Source: Streptomyces xanthophaeus (lineage in GTDB: Bacteria > Actinomycetota > Actinomycetes > Streptomycetales > Streptomycetaceae). Taken from it: 64,000 nt of DNA. The DNA is taken from positions 7,851,001 to 7,915,000 of the forward strand of contig NZ_CP076543.1 in NCBI RefSeq assembly GCF_030440515.1. The letters run 5' to 3'. Both the position numbers and the translations under genes were made by a program. Below, one piece after another: positions 42,606-51,061 of the stretch. The notes beneath the pieces are model-generated. The model worked only from the letters and a program-made list of their open reading frames with translations, searched no databases and was not told the origin of the DNA. The first letter of the stretch is position 1; each line of letters starts with the position of its first letter.

Positions 42606-43340
42606 ATGGCAGAGTCTCCGGCCGCCACGGCCGCCGAAATCAAGATCAGCTTCGCCGGGGCCGACGCGAAGGCCGCCTTCGACGCGCTGGAGCTCGACCG
42701 GGACGAGGGGAGCCGCCGCGCGATCCATTTCTGGGACAGACCGCAGTGGGCGGCCGACGGCACGGTCACTCTGCCCCTGTTGCGTCAGGGCGTCATCCTG
42801 CGCCGGCGCCGGGACGAAGAGGGACCCGCGTCCGAGCGGGAGACCGACCTGACCGTCAAGCTGCGTCCCTGCCCGGCGCTGCCGGCGCCCTGGCGGGAGG
42901 ACCGGGAGGGCGACGGCTGGGACTTCAAGATCGAGCAGGACCGGACCGGCCCGGGGTTCGCGCCGATGGTGTCGGCCTCGCTGGAGGCCGAGGTCGGCCC
43001 GCCCGAGCTGCTGCTCATCGACCAGCAGCGGGAACTCCTGCGCGTCGCCGAAGTGACCGAGGCCGATCTCGCCGACCTGACGGCGCTGGGCCCCGTACAC
43101 GCCGTGAAGTGGAAAGAGGACTGGGACGAGCTGCCCGGCAAGGTGGCGATCGAGGAATGGCGCACCGACAACGGCCTGCGCTTCCTGGAGGTATCGGTGC
43201 GCTCGGACGTCGCCGACGCCGCAGAGGTCCAGACGCAGCTCGAACAGGCCCTGCGGGACCGCGGCATCACCCCGCCGCCGTTCGGCGAGCGCAAGACCGA
43301 GGCCGTCATGACCGCCCTCGCCCGCGACGCGCACCTCTGA
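42606..43340 (+). CDS. CYTH-like triphosphatase-fold protein (tentative)
   Basis: 244 residues, acidic, no signal or membrane segment. EIKISFAG at 11-18 may be the ExK start of a CYTH domain, GVILRRRRDEE a basic strand, and DLTVKLRPCPALP another tunnel strand. A second acidic half (KWKEDWDELPGKVAIEEWRTDNGLRFLEVSVRS) could complete the barrel. The resemblance to CYTH/triphosphate tunnel enzymes is weak and I do not claim catalysis. It stands alone after the terminator and converges on the HAD gene. Confidence 0.6.
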   Translation: MAESPAATAAEIKISFAGADAKAAFDALELDRDEGSRRAIHFWDRPQWAADGTVTLPLLRQGVILRRRRDEEGPASERETDLTVKLRPCPALPAPWREDREGDGWDFKIEQDRTGPGFAPMVSASLEAEVGPPELLLIDQQRELLRVAEVTEADLADLTALGPVHAVKWKEDWDELPGKVAIEEWRTDNGLRFLEVSVRSDVADAAEVQTQLEQALRDRGITPPPFGERKTEAVMTALARDAHL

Positions 43341-43359
43341 CCACCAGGCAGCCCGCGGG

Positions 43360-44010
43360 TCACCCTGCGGCGATGAGGCCGGGCAGGTCGCGCATGTCGT
43401 GGAAGACGACGGTGGCGGCGCCTACGAGCTGTTCGGCCGGGGTCAGTCCCCCCGCGTAGCCGAAGGCCCGCATGCCGGCGGCGCGGGCGGCCTCGACACC
43501 GGGGCGGCTGTCCTCGACCACCGCGCACGCCGCCGGGTCGACGCCCATCCGCTGCGCCGCGTACAGGAACAGGTCGGGGGCCGGCTTGCCGCGGCTCACC
43601 TCGGTGGCGCTGTAGATGCGGCCCTCGAAGTGCGCGTAGAGGCCGGTGCGGCCGAGGGTGTGGCGCATCTTCTCGTGCGAGCCGCTGGAGGCGACGCAGG
43701 TCGGCAGGGTGATCGAGCCGAGTGCCTCGGGCAGTCCCTCGACGGCGGACAACCCGGCGTCCACCGCCTCACGGTGGCGCTCCTCGAAGAGCCGGTGCCA
43801 GAGGTCGGCCGTCTCGTCGCCGACCCGGGCCGCGATCTCCACGCGGATGGAGGCGGTGGAGCGCCCCATGAACCGCTCCATGACCTCCCCCTCGGTCAGC
43901 GGCCAGCCCAGCTCCGCCCCCAGTGCGACCTGGAGGGGCAGTGCGATGCGTTCGGTGTCGACGAGTACCCCGTCGCAGTCGAATATCACCAGTTCAATCG
44001 GCTTGATCAT
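43360..44010 (-). CDS. HAD-superfamily phosphatase (beta-phosphoglucomutase/YniC-like)
   Basis: 216 residues. Motif I FDCDGVLVDTE at residues 9-19 has both Asp residues, motif II is VASSGSH, motif III Lys is in RGKPAPDLFLYAA, and motif IV VVEDSRPGVEAARAAGM. This matches HAD subfamily IA sugar-phosphate phosphatases in the cytoplasm. The start at ATG 44010 has only a weak GGGA. It lies 29 bp after the alkylsulfatase gene on the same strand, so the two are probably cotranscribed. Confidence 0.87.
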   Translation of the reverse strand: MIKPIELVIFDCDGVLVDTERIALPLQVALGAELGWPLTEGEVMERFMGRSTASIRVEIAARVGDETADLWHRLFEERHREAVDAGLSAVEGLPEALGSITLPTCVASSGSHEKMRHTLGRTGLYAHFEGRIYSATEVSRGKPAPDLFLYAAQRMGVDPAACAVVEDSRPGVEAARAAGMRAFGYAGGLTPAEQLVGAATVVFHDMRDLPGLIAAG

Positions 44011-44039
44011 TCCCGCAGCATAGAGGCCGCCCCCGTTCG

Positions 44040-45941
44040 TCAGGGGGTGATGATCGCGAAGTCCGGGTCGGGGGAGTCGAGGTAGGAGAAGAGTTCGGCG
44101 ACGACCGAGGGGTCGCCGTCGAGGGCCACCCCCTCGTGCCGCAGGAGGTCGTCCGGCGGCACGGCGCCGAGCAGGAGCCCGCGCAGGAGCGGTTCGCCGA
44201 GTACGAGGACGGCGTGCGGGCGGCCGGCCGCGGGGTTGTCCCCGCGGACGCCGGTCAGTACCCCGTTGCCCAGGCGCAGCGTCAGCGGGTCCGAGCCGGG
44301 CAGGACGAACCGGACGGCGACGTCCGCGTGCCAGGCCCGGGGCCCGTCGATCCGCACGGCGAGGGAGTCCACCAGCTGGTCCAGGCTCAGGGCGGCGAGC
44401 ACGTCCGGGGACGCGGCGGTGGCCGGTGTCCCGACCCGCTCGCCGCGCAGTTCCTGGGCGCCGGTGAGGTAGAAGTTGCGCCAGGTGCCGTTCTCGGCCC
44501 CGTAGCCGAGCTGCTCCAGGGCATCGGCCTGGAGTTCCAGGGCCTGCGCGTTCGAGGGATCGGCGAAGACGACGTGGTCGACCACCTGGGCCACCCAGCG
44601 GAAGTCGCCCTGCTCGAAGGAGGTCCGGGCCCGGCGCAGGACCTCCGCCGCACCGCCCATGAATTCGACGTAGCGGCGGGCCGATTCCACCGGCGGGTGC
44701 TGCCACAGGAGCGCCGGGTTCCCCTCGAACCAGCCCATGTAGCGCTGGTAGACGGCTTTGACGTTGTGGCTGACCGATCCGTAGTAGCCGTGGGTGTGCC
44801 AGGCGGCCTCCAGCGCCGGCGGCATGCGCAGCGTCTCGGCGATCTCGGTCCCGGTGTACCCCTGGTTGAGCAGGCGCACCGTCTGGTCGTGGAGGTAGGC
44901 GTACAGGTCCCGCTGCTGCGCCAGGTACGACATGGCGCGCTCGCGGCCCCACGTGGGCCAGTGATGGGAGGCGAAGACGACGTCGCACCGGTCGCCGAAC
45001 AGTGCGATGGACTCGGTGAGGTACGTGGCCCAGGCGTGCGGGTCCCGTACGAGGGCGCCGCGCAGGGTCAGCAGATTGTGGAGGGTGTGGGTGGCGTTCT
45101 CGGCCATGCACAGCGCCCGGTGGTCGGGGAGCAGCAGGTTGAACTCGGCCGGGGCCTCGGTGCCCGGGGTGAGCTGGAAGACCATGCGCACGCCGTCGAC
45201 GGTCTCCTCCTGGCCGGTGCGGGTGATGTCGACGGTCGGCGGGATCAGCGTCACCCGGCCGGTGGAGGTGGTCTGGCCCAGGCCCGCGCCGACCTGGCCG
45301 CGCGGGCCCCTGGGCAGGCCGGCCCCGTACATGTAGCCGGCGCGGCGGGCCATCGCGGTGCCGGCGTAGACGTTCTCGCTGACCGCGTGTCCGAGGAAGC
45401 CCTCGGGCGCCAGGACCGGGACCGCGCCCGCGTCGACCTCGGCCTGGGTGGTGACGCCCTTGACGCCCCCGAAGTGGTCGGCGTGGCTGTGGGTGTAGAG
45501 GACTCCCGTGACCGGACGGTCCCCGCGGTGGGCCCGGTACAGGGCGAGGGCCGCGGCCGCCGTCTCCTCGCTGATCAGCGGGTCGATCACGACGACGCCG
45601 CGGTCGCCCTCGACGAGGGTCATGTTCGACAGGTCCAGGCCGCGCACCTGGTACACGCCTTCCACGACCTGGAAGAGCCCTTGGAGGGCGGTGAGGCGGC
45701 TCTGGCGCCACAGGCTGGGATGGACGGTGTCCGGGCGGTCCGCGTTGAGGAAGGCGTAGGCGTCGCCGTCCCAGACGACGCTCCCGTCCGCGGCCCGGAT
45801 CACGCAGGGCTCCAGTGCGGCGACGAAGCCGCGGGTGGCGTCGTCGAAGTCGGCGCGGTCGGCGTAGGCGGCACGGCCGCGCGCCGCACGGTGCGCGGCG
45901 CCGATCGATCCGGAGGCGTCGTGTCCGGGGCCGTTCTCCAT
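44040..45941 (-). CDS. Alkyl/aryl-sulfatase of the metallo-beta-lactamase fold (SdsA1 type)
   Basis: 633 residues. The metal site THSHADHFGG starts at Thr150 (His151, His153, Asp155, His156). Further ligands appear in LCMAENATHTLHN and FASHHWP. A dimerisation region and a C-terminal SCP2-like domain (from about residue 520) complete the SdsA1/Pseudomonas alkylsulfatase layout. It should hydrolyse primary or secondary alkyl sulfates such as dodecyl sulfate. No signal peptide is seen at this start, so it is probably cytoplasmic. ATG 45941 has GAGGAGG 8 nt upstream. Confidence 0.88.
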   Translation of the reverse strand: MENGPGHDASGSIGAAHRAARGRAAYADRADFDDATRGFVAALEPCVIRAADGSVVWDGDAYAFLNADRPDTVHPSLWRQSRLTALQGLFQVVEGVYQVRGLDLSNMTLVEGDRGVVVIDPLISEETAAAALALYRAHRGDRPVTGVLYTHSHADHFGGVKGVTTQAEVDAGAVPVLAPEGFLGHAVSENVYAGTAMARRAGYMYGAGLPRGPRGQVGAGLGQTTSTGRVTLIPPTVDITRTGQEETVDGVRMVFQLTPGTEAPAEFNLLLPDHRALCMAENATHTLHNLLTLRGALVRDPHAWATYLTESIALFGDRCDVVFASHHWPTWGRERAMSYLAQQRDLYAYLHDQTVRLLNQGYTGTEIAETLRMPPALEAAWHTHGYYGSVSHNVKAVYQRYMGWFEGNPALLWQHPPVESARRYVEFMGGAAEVLRRARTSFEQGDFRWVAQVVDHVVFADPSNAQALELQADALEQLGYGAENGTWRNFYLTGAQELRGERVGTPATAASPDVLAALSLDQLVDSLAVRIDGPRAWHADVAVRFVLPGSDPLTLRLGNGVLTGVRGDNPAAGRPHAVLVLGEPLLRGLLLGAVPPDDLLRHEGVALDGDPSVVAELFSYLDSPDPDFAIITP

Positions 45942-46146
45942 CGGGTGGGCCTCCTCGGGCTGTACCTGGCCGGCCCCGACCGGACCGGGCGAGGGGCCCA
46001 CGCCGGGGCGCCGCCGCTCCGTCCCAGCCTCGCCCGGCGGCACGCCGCACGCCCGGCGCGGTCCGCCGTCCGGGTGAGCGGGGAGCGCCGGGACGCCGTG
46101 CTGCTCACCCCACCCCGGGCGACTGCACCGAAACGTGTGCCGACCG

Positions 46147-46177
46147 CTTGACCACAAGGCTCTACTTCTCGGTAACT
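46147..46177 (+). promoter_or_regulatory. Candidate promoter of the dienelactone hydrolase gene
   Basis: TTGACC at 46147-46152 and TAACTT at 46172-46177 with a 19-bp spacer, 42 bp before the chosen start. The spacing is longer than ideal. Confidence 0.35.
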
Positions 46178-46218
46178 TGATGTCGTCCAGGAGAGAGCCG
46201 TCGGAAGGAGCGGGGCGC

Positions 46219-47058
46219 GTGGCAGACCACGATCTGAGCGGGTTCGAGAAGAGCACGTTCACCCATGACGGTGCCACCCGCCGGATCCTGCGCCGGGGCA
46301 CGGGCCCCGCGGTGATCGTCATGGCGGAGATCCCGGGCATCACCCCCAAGGTCATCGAGTTCGCCGAGCACGTCGCGGCGGCCGGCTGTACGGCCGTACT
46401 CCCGGTGCTCTTCGGCGAGCCCGGCCGTGACGCCGATTTCGGCGGGGCCGGCCGGTCGAGTGCCGCCCGCTACATGGCCTCGTCGCTGTGGCGGGTGTGC
46501 GTGAGCCGCGAGTTCACGCTGCTGGCCACGGGGCGCAGTTCGCGCGTCGTGCGGTGGCTGCGCGCCCTGGCGGCCGCCGAACACGAACGCTGCGGCGGCC
46601 CCGGGGTGGGCGCCGTCGGGATGTGCCTGACCGGCGGATTCGCGCTGGCGATGGCCACGGACGAGCGCCTCGTCGCCCCGGTGCTCTCCCAGCCGTCGCT
46701 CCCGCTGGCCTGCACCGCGAGCCGCGCCGGCGCCATCGACATCAGCCCCGAGGACCTCGCGGTCGTCCGCGGACGCTGTGAGCGCGAGGGGCTCCAGGTG
46801 CTCGGTCTGCGCTTCCGGGGCGACCGGCTCGTCCCCGGCGACCGGTTCGACCACCTCCGGCGGGAACTCGGTGACGCCTTCGTCGCCGTCGAGCTGGACG
46901 CGAGCGCGGCCAACCCGCAGAGCGCCCTGGCGCCGCACTCCGTCCTGACGGAACACCTCGTCGACGAACCGGGACAGCCCACCCGGCAGGCGCTCGACAC
47001 CGTCCTCGACCTGTTCCGCACCCGGCTGCTCGGGGAACGGCCCGCTCCTGCCGTATGA
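46219..47058 (+). CDS. Dienelactone-hydrolase family protein
   Basis: 279 residues. The nucleophile motif is GMCLTGG with Cys136, the characteristic Cys of dienelactone hydrolases instead of Ser. AVIVMAEIPGI near residue 32 carries the Glu that activates the thiol. The catalytic Asp/His region lies in the last 80 residues, where APHSVLTEHL may hold the His. It should open lactones or esters in the cytoplasm. GTG 46219 is favoured for its GGAG-rich leader; ATG 46180 is possible in the same frame. Confidence 0.82.
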   Translation: MADHDLSGFEKSTFTHDGATRRILRRGTGPAVIVMAEIPGITPKVIEFAEHVAAAGCTAVLPVLFGEPGRDADFGGAGRSSAARYMASSLWRVCVSREFTLLATGRSSRVVRWLRALAAAEHERCGGPGVGAVGMCLTGGFALAMATDERLVAPVLSQPSLPLACTASRAGAIDISPEDLAVVRGRCEREGLQVLGLRFRGDRLVPGDRFDHLRRELGDAFVAVELDASAANPQSALAPHSVLTEHLVDEPGQPTRQALDTVLDLFRTRLLGERPAPAV

Positions 47059-47080
47059 CCGCCTCGCGCCGGTCGGGACC

Positions 47081-47101
47081 GATGAGGCGGGACGCCTCGT
47101 C
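47081..47101. terminator. Short hairpin after the dienelactone hydrolase gene
   Basis: GATGAGGCG pairs with CGCCTCGTC, with one G-T wobble, around GGA, 22 bp after the stop. Confidence 0.45.
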
Positions 47102-47258
47102 ACTTCATGCTGACGGCTGTCCGGCCGGCGGCCTTGTCGCGGCCGGCCGCGATGGCCCGAGGCGTGGCTGACGAGGCATCACGCCCCTGGGCGGGCGCGT
47201 TGCGTGGACCGGCGGCCCGCCGAGTGGCAATCTGGGCGATATCGCCGCAAATATCCAC
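47100..47258 (-). CDS. Possible 52-residue basic protein
   Basis: A short frame from GTG 47258, with CAGGAAC just upstream, to TGA 47100 has coding-like third positions. It opens VDICGDIAQIATRRAAG and ends in a Lys/Arg/Ala-rich tail with AGRDKAAGRTAVSMK. It occupies most of the otherwise empty 47059-47428 gap. No family is recognised and its stop touches the neighbouring hairpin; it may be noise. Confidence 0.28.
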   Translation of the reverse strand: MDICGDIAQIATRRAAGPRNAPAQGRDASSATPRAIAAGRDKAAGRTAVSMK

Positions 47259-47325
47259 GTTCCTGAACTGTTCGTGCGTGCGCCGTGCCGCGCCTTCTGC
47301 TTCCCAGGGCAGTCCAGTGGTTTGT

Positions 47326-47346
47326 ATATGTCGGTCACCGGCATAT
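47326..47346. promoter_or_regulatory. ATATG-N11-CATAT inverted repeat before the methyltransferase gene
   Basis: ATATG (47326-47330) and CATAT (47342-47346) flank an 11-bp centre. The right part contains the word CACCGGCATAT, which recurs before the PadR gene at 49488-49498. It is 83 bp upstream of the methyltransferase start. Confidence 0.5.
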
Positions 47347-47428
47347 GGTGGGGTCTGAAGATCCTTCCCGGCGGCAGCCGCTCCTGCCTGCCGCCGGGGA
47401 TTCACGTTGCGATGGAGACGGAGTGCTC

Positions 47429-48229
47429 ATGGCCACCAGGAAGAACCTCACCGCGAACCGGGAATCCCTCGTCCACAAGGTCCGCTACGCCGCGAGCCGT
47501 CCGCACCGCATCGCCCCGTACCTGAAGCGGGCCGCCCGCGACCGCTGGCTGGCCTTCAAGCACCCCGACCACGTCAGCTACTACCGGGCCGTGATGGCCT
47601 CGGACACCCGCCGCAACCCCGAGGCCGCGGTCGGCAGCCAGACCCACGAACGCTGGCTCGCGCTCGGGCAGATGCAGTTCGACTACCTCCTCGGGCACGG
47701 ACTGAAGCCCGGGGCGCGCATGCTGGACATCGGCTGCGGCAACCTCCGCGCCGGCTGGCGGTTCATCGACTACCTCGACGCGGGCCACTACTACGGCATC
47801 GACATCTCGCCCGACATCCTCATCGCCGCGAAGCGGACCCTGACCGAGCGGGGGCTCCAGGCCAAGGTCCCGCATCTGACCCTCACCAGGAACCTGACGC
47901 TGGACTTCCTGCCCGACGGCTACTTCGACGTCGTCCACGCTCACAGCGTCTTCTCGCACTCGCCGATCGACGTCATCGACGAGTGCTTCGCCCATGTGGG
48001 CCGGGTGCTCGCGCCCGGGGGTCACTTCGACTTCACCTTCGACCGCACCACCGGCACCGAACACCAGGTGCTGCGCGAGGACTTCTACTACCGCACCCAG
48101 ACCCTCGTCGACCTCGCCGCCGGGCACGGGCTGTCCGCGCGCTTCATGGAGGACTGGGAGGAACTCGGCCACGGCCAGTCCAAGATCCGCGTCAGCGCCG
48201 CCGGATCCGGCGTGGATGCGGAGGTCTGA
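47429..48229 (+). CDS. Class I SAM-dependent methyltransferase
   Basis: 266 residues. MLDIGCGNLRAGWRFIDYL is motif I, followed by YYGIDISPDIL with the acidic residue of strand 2 and FDVVHAHSVFSH for motif IV. The N-terminal 80 residues are basic and helical (KVRYAASRPHRIAPYLKRAARDRWLAFKHPDHVSYYRAVM). The substrate is unknown. ATG 47429 follows CGGAG. It shares a promoter word with the PadR gene 2 kb away and may belong to the same regulon. Confidence 0.82.
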   Translation: MATRKNLTANRESLVHKVRYAASRPHRIAPYLKRAARDRWLAFKHPDHVSYYRAVMASDTRRNPEAAVGSQTHERWLALGQMQFDYLLGHGLKPGARMLDIGCGNLRAGWRFIDYLDAGHYYGIDISPDILIAAKRTLTERGLQAKVPHLTLTRNLTLDFLPDGYFDVVHAHSVFSHSPIDVIDECFAHVGRVLAPGGHFDFTFDRTTGTEHQVLREDFYYRTQTLVDLAAGHGLSARFMEDWEELGHGQSKIRVSAAGSGVDAEV

Positions 48230-48239
48230 CTCCGTCGGT

Positions 48240-49133
48240 TCAGACCCGACCGGCCGTGTCCGCGTGCCTGCGGCGCCACCGGCGCACGGCCAGGCCGGTG
48301 GACGCGAGCAGGACCAGGCACGGCAGCGCGGTGTCCTCGCCCACCACCCCCGCGAAGTGGCCCAGAACCAGGAACGGGGCCGCGGCCAGGGCGAACTGAC
48401 CGGACGTACGGATCCCCGACAGCGCCGGACGGCCGGCCAGGGCCAGGGCGGCCACCACGGTCACGGCGAAGCGCCACAGCACGATCATGCCGAGCCCGCC
48501 CGCGTCGAGCAGAGCGAGGAGCACCACGGACAACGGCGCCCAGAGCAGCAGGGCCACCAGCCCCGTCGTGGTCCTGATCCGGCAGGGCGGATGCAGGTCC
48601 GGGGGGCAGAGCAGCGGGAGTGCGGCGACCGCCAAGGGCGGGGCCAGGTAGGCCAGGTGCTCCAGCGGCATTTCCAGGGCGCCCGGCAGCACGGCGATGA
48701 CGAGACACACCGCGCTTCCCGCGACGCCGGCGAACGCGGTCCGCGCACCGGCGGCGAAGCGCCCGCTCAGCGCCATCACGGCGCCGATGAAGGTCAGTAC
48801 GGAGAAGCCGTTCATCGCATACGCGAGCGGGGTCTCGAAGTCGGGGCGACCGGTGACGTACGCGCGGTTGAGGGCCGAGGCGAGCAGGAAAGCGGCATGG
48901 GCGCCCGTGGCGGCCAGCGCGAAGGGCGCCGCCGCCGCGAAGAGGCGCCCGCCGCGCTGCGCCGAACCCACCCCCAGGCGAAGCCGCAGCGCGTGCGCCG
49001 CGATGTCCCCGGCTTCCCGCAGCCGGGTGAGCGGCCCGGCGCCCTCGGTCGCCTCCCGGTAGGCCTCGGATATCTCGTCGCCGAAGGCACGGCGGAAACC
49101 GGCCGGGTACAGGCGCAGCAGACGGCGGTTCAC
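48240..49133 (-). CDS. Multi-pass membrane protein paired with PadR
   Basis: 297 residues. The cytoplasmic N-terminus, RRLLRLYPAGFRRAFGDEISEAYRE, is the pattern found in permease-like proteins that sit beside PadR regulators. About seven to eight hydrophobic helices follow. No transport motif is visible. GTG 49133 overlaps the PadR stop as GTGA, so PadR and this protein are one unit, and PadR probably represses both. Confidence 0.82.
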   Translation of the reverse strand: MNRRLLRLYPAGFRRAFGDEISEAYREATEGAGPLTRLREAGDIAAHALRLRLGVGSAQRGGRLFAAAAPFALAATGAHAAFLLASALNRAYVTGRPDFETPLAYAMNGFSVLTFIGAVMALSGRFAAGARTAFAGVAGSAVCLVIAVLPGALEMPLEHLAYLAPPLAVAALPLLCPPDLHPPCRIRTTTGLVALLLWAPLSVVLLALLDAGGLGMIVLWRFAVTVVAALALAGRPALSGIRTSGQFALAAAPFLVLGHFAGVVGEDTALPCLVLLASTGLAVRRWRRRHADTAGRV

Positions 49134-49468
49134 GCCGTAGCCGTCCTGCCGGAGATGCCCAGGCGGCGCGCCGCCTCGCGTGCGGTGGCGGCGATCCGCT
49201 CCGCCTCGGCGGCCAGGCTCTGCCGGCCTTCGGCGGTGAGGCTGTAGGTGCGGCGCAGCCGGCTGTCGACGATCTGCTCCTCGTGGACCTCGATCAGCCC
49301 CTGACCCAGCAGCCGCTCCAGGGCCCCGTACAGGGTGCCGGTCCGCATCTTGACGCGCCCGCCCGAGATCAGTTCCACCTCGCGCGCGATCGCGTACCCG
49401 TGGCGGGGCTCGTCCGCGAGCGCGGTCAGGAGGAGGAGGGTCGGTTCCTGCATCGCACGATCACTCAT
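49130..49468 (-). CDS. PadR-family transcriptional regulator
   Basis: 112 residues. EPTLLLLTALADEPRHGYAIAREVELISGGRVKMRTGTLYGALERLLGQGLIE is the PadR winged helix with the conserved HGYxI and GTLYxxLxRL, followed by one dimerisation helix. ATG 49468 is chosen; in-frame ATGs at 49486 and 49453 are alternatives and none has a strong ribosome site. A palindrome lies 22 bp upstream. Two PadR regulators occur in this window, this one and the one at 62272-62838. Confidence 0.87.
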   Translation of the reverse strand: MSDRAMQEPTLLLLTALADEPRHGYAIAREVELISGGRVKMRTGTLYGALERLLGQGLIEVHEEQIVDSRLRRTYSLTAEGRQSLAAEAERIAATAREAARRLGISGRTATA

Positions 49469-49487
49469 GTCTGCATGGTAGGTCACC

Positions 49488-49502
49488 CACCGGCATATGC
49501 CG
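49488..49502. promoter_or_regulatory. CGGCATATGCCG palindrome before the PadR gene
   Basis: A perfect 12-bp palindrome at 49491-49502, preceded by CAC, sits just upstream of the PadR start. It shares CACCGGCATAT with the methyltransferase promoter at 47336-47346. A PadR operator is the simplest reading. Confidence 0.55.
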
Positions 49503-49592
49503 CCCAGTAGGGCGCATGCCGGGTCTTCGGGGGTCGCTCTCCGCCGCGGCTCGGCGCAGAGCGACCCCCGTGACCGGGACCCGCGGTGCCGG

Positions 49593-50255
49593 TCAGCCGC
49601 GGAAGGATTCCGGGCGGGTCGGCGAGGCCTCGGCGAGGGCCTTGGTGACCGCGTCGACCCCTTCCCGCAGGCCGTAGACGGGGGTGTCGGGCTGCTGGCG
49701 CCAGGAGTCGTCGAGGCCGCCCGCGTCGACCGTGTCGAAGCCGAGCTCCTCGATCAGGGCGCGTACGGCCTTCTTCGCCGCGGCGTCGTCGCCCGCGACG
49801 GGCAGCGCCATCCGGTCCGTGGCGCCCGCCGGGCGGTGCCGGTCGAGGATGTCCTGGGCATAGGTGCCGTTGAAGGCCTTGATGACGGGGTGTCCGAGGT
49901 GCCGCTCGGTCCACCGGCTCTCGGTGAGCCCCTCGTCCTCGACGCCTGCGATCCGGCCGTCGCGCTGGCGCGGGTAGTAGTTTCCGGTGTCGATGACCGC
50001 GAAGCCCTCGGCCGCCTCGTCGAAGAGGCCCGCCGGCAGGTCCGGCACCTTCTTGAAGGGGATCGTGACCACGACGATCTCGGCGCCGCGCGCCGCCTGC
50101 GCCACGGTGACGGGGGTGGCGCCGGTCTCCTCGGCCAGAGCGGCCAGGGTCTCGGGGCCGCGCGAGTTCGCCACGGAGACGTCGTGGCCGAGGGCCGTGA
50201 GCCGACGGGTGAGGTTGCCGCCGATGTTGCCCGCGCCGATGATGCCGATCTTCAT
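49593..50255 (-). CDS. F420/NADPH-type reductase (NADP oxidoreductase, coenzyme-F420-dependent family)
   Basis: 220 residues. MKIGIIGAGNIGGNLTRRL is the nucleotide-binding Rossmann start, with SVANSRGPETL near the NADPH 2'-phosphate contact. VVVTIPFKKV and DTGNYYP match the family's substrate-side motifs. It should reduce F420 or a small oxidised substrate using NADPH in the cytoplasm; true F420 specificity cannot be proven from sequence alone. GGAGAG precedes the ATG at 50255. Confidence 0.85.
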   Translation of the reverse strand: MKIGIIGAGNIGGNLTRRLTALGHDVSVANSRGPETLAALAEETGATPVTVAQAARGAEIVVVTIPFKKVPDLPAGLFDEAAEGFAVIDTGNYYPRQRDGRIAGVEDEGLTESRWTERHLGHPVIKAFNGTYAQDILDRHRPAGATDRMALPVAGDDAAAKKAVRALIEELGFDTVDAGGLDDSWRQQPDTPVYGLREGVDAVTKALAEASPTRPESFRG

Positions 50256-50522
50256 GAGCTCTCCAGTGCATCCGGGATCAGTGTCGCGTCCGCACCAACC
50301 CCCGCCCCGGGTACGGCATTCCGCCCCACGGCGGTCGTCGCCCGGCCGGGCGATGCGATCGCGCCGCCGTACGAGGCCGTTCGGCACGCCGGCCCGGCCG
50401 CTGACGGGCCCGATACGGCCGGAGGCGTGACTTTTCGGCCATTTCTCGCATTCCGTGAAACCGGACAGGACCCGGGCCGCGTCGGTCGGTGCAGCCACTC
50501 AGCACGAGGAAAGGCTCAGCAG

Positions 50523-51002
50523 ATGTCCAAGCTCTCGGCCGGCCGAACCGCCTCCCTCACCCTCGCGGCCACCGCCGTACTCACCCTCGCCCTCGTCACC
50601 GGCGCCTCCGCGAACGGACCGGCGGCGGGGGAGGCGCCGCAGGCCGCCGCCCCGGCCCCGTCCGTCTCGGGCAGCCCGGAGGGCGCCTTCACCCGGATCG
50701 CCGACTTCTACGGCTCCTACATCGACGCGGTGTACGACGGCGACGGGCCCACCGCGGACCGCCTGCGCGCCTTCTACCTCTCGGAGCCGCTCCAGGCGGA
50801 GTTGAGGAGGTGGGAGGAGGCGAACCACGCGGACGGCGTGCTCCGCGCGCAGAACGTGCCGCTCAAGTGGAAGGTCACCTCCACCGGGAGCGGAACGGGA
50901 CGGACGAACGCCACCGTCACGCTGACCTGGGGCAGCGACACGACGAAGGTCTTCGTCCAGGCCGACCTGGCCACCCGCAAGATCGTCTCCATCCGGGACT
51001 GA
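50523..51002 (+). CDS. Small secreted protein of unknown function
   Basis: 159 residues. A signal peptide (LTLAATAVLTLALVTGASA) is followed by a short Ala/Pro linker and a 105-residue domain starting FTRIADFYGSYIDAVYDGDG, with a helix rich in Glu/Arg and then strands (LKWKVTSTGSGTGRTNATVTLTW). It resembles extracytoplasmic DUF3828-like small domains, but I do not recognise the family with confidence. AGGAAAGG lies upstream of the ATG. Confidence 0.72.
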   Translation: MSKLSAGRTASLTLAATAVLTLALVTGASANGPAAGEAPQAAAPAPSVSGSPEGAFTRIADFYGSYIDAVYDGDGPTADRLRAFYLSEPLQAELRRWEEANHADGVLRAQNVPLKWKVTSTGSGTGRTNATVTLTWGSDTTKVFVQADLATRKIVSIRD

Positions 51003-51061
51003 CCGACCCCTGCGGCGGCGGGCGCGCGGGGGCCGCATACAGTTCCCGCGTGAGGAGACCG

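Noticed and set aside
43360..46050. One 896-codon minus-strand frame joining the HAD gene with upstream sequence
   Set aside because: The HAD domain starts at 44010. Upstream of that, this frame is a shadow of the alkylsulfatase gene in a neighbouring frame of the same strand.
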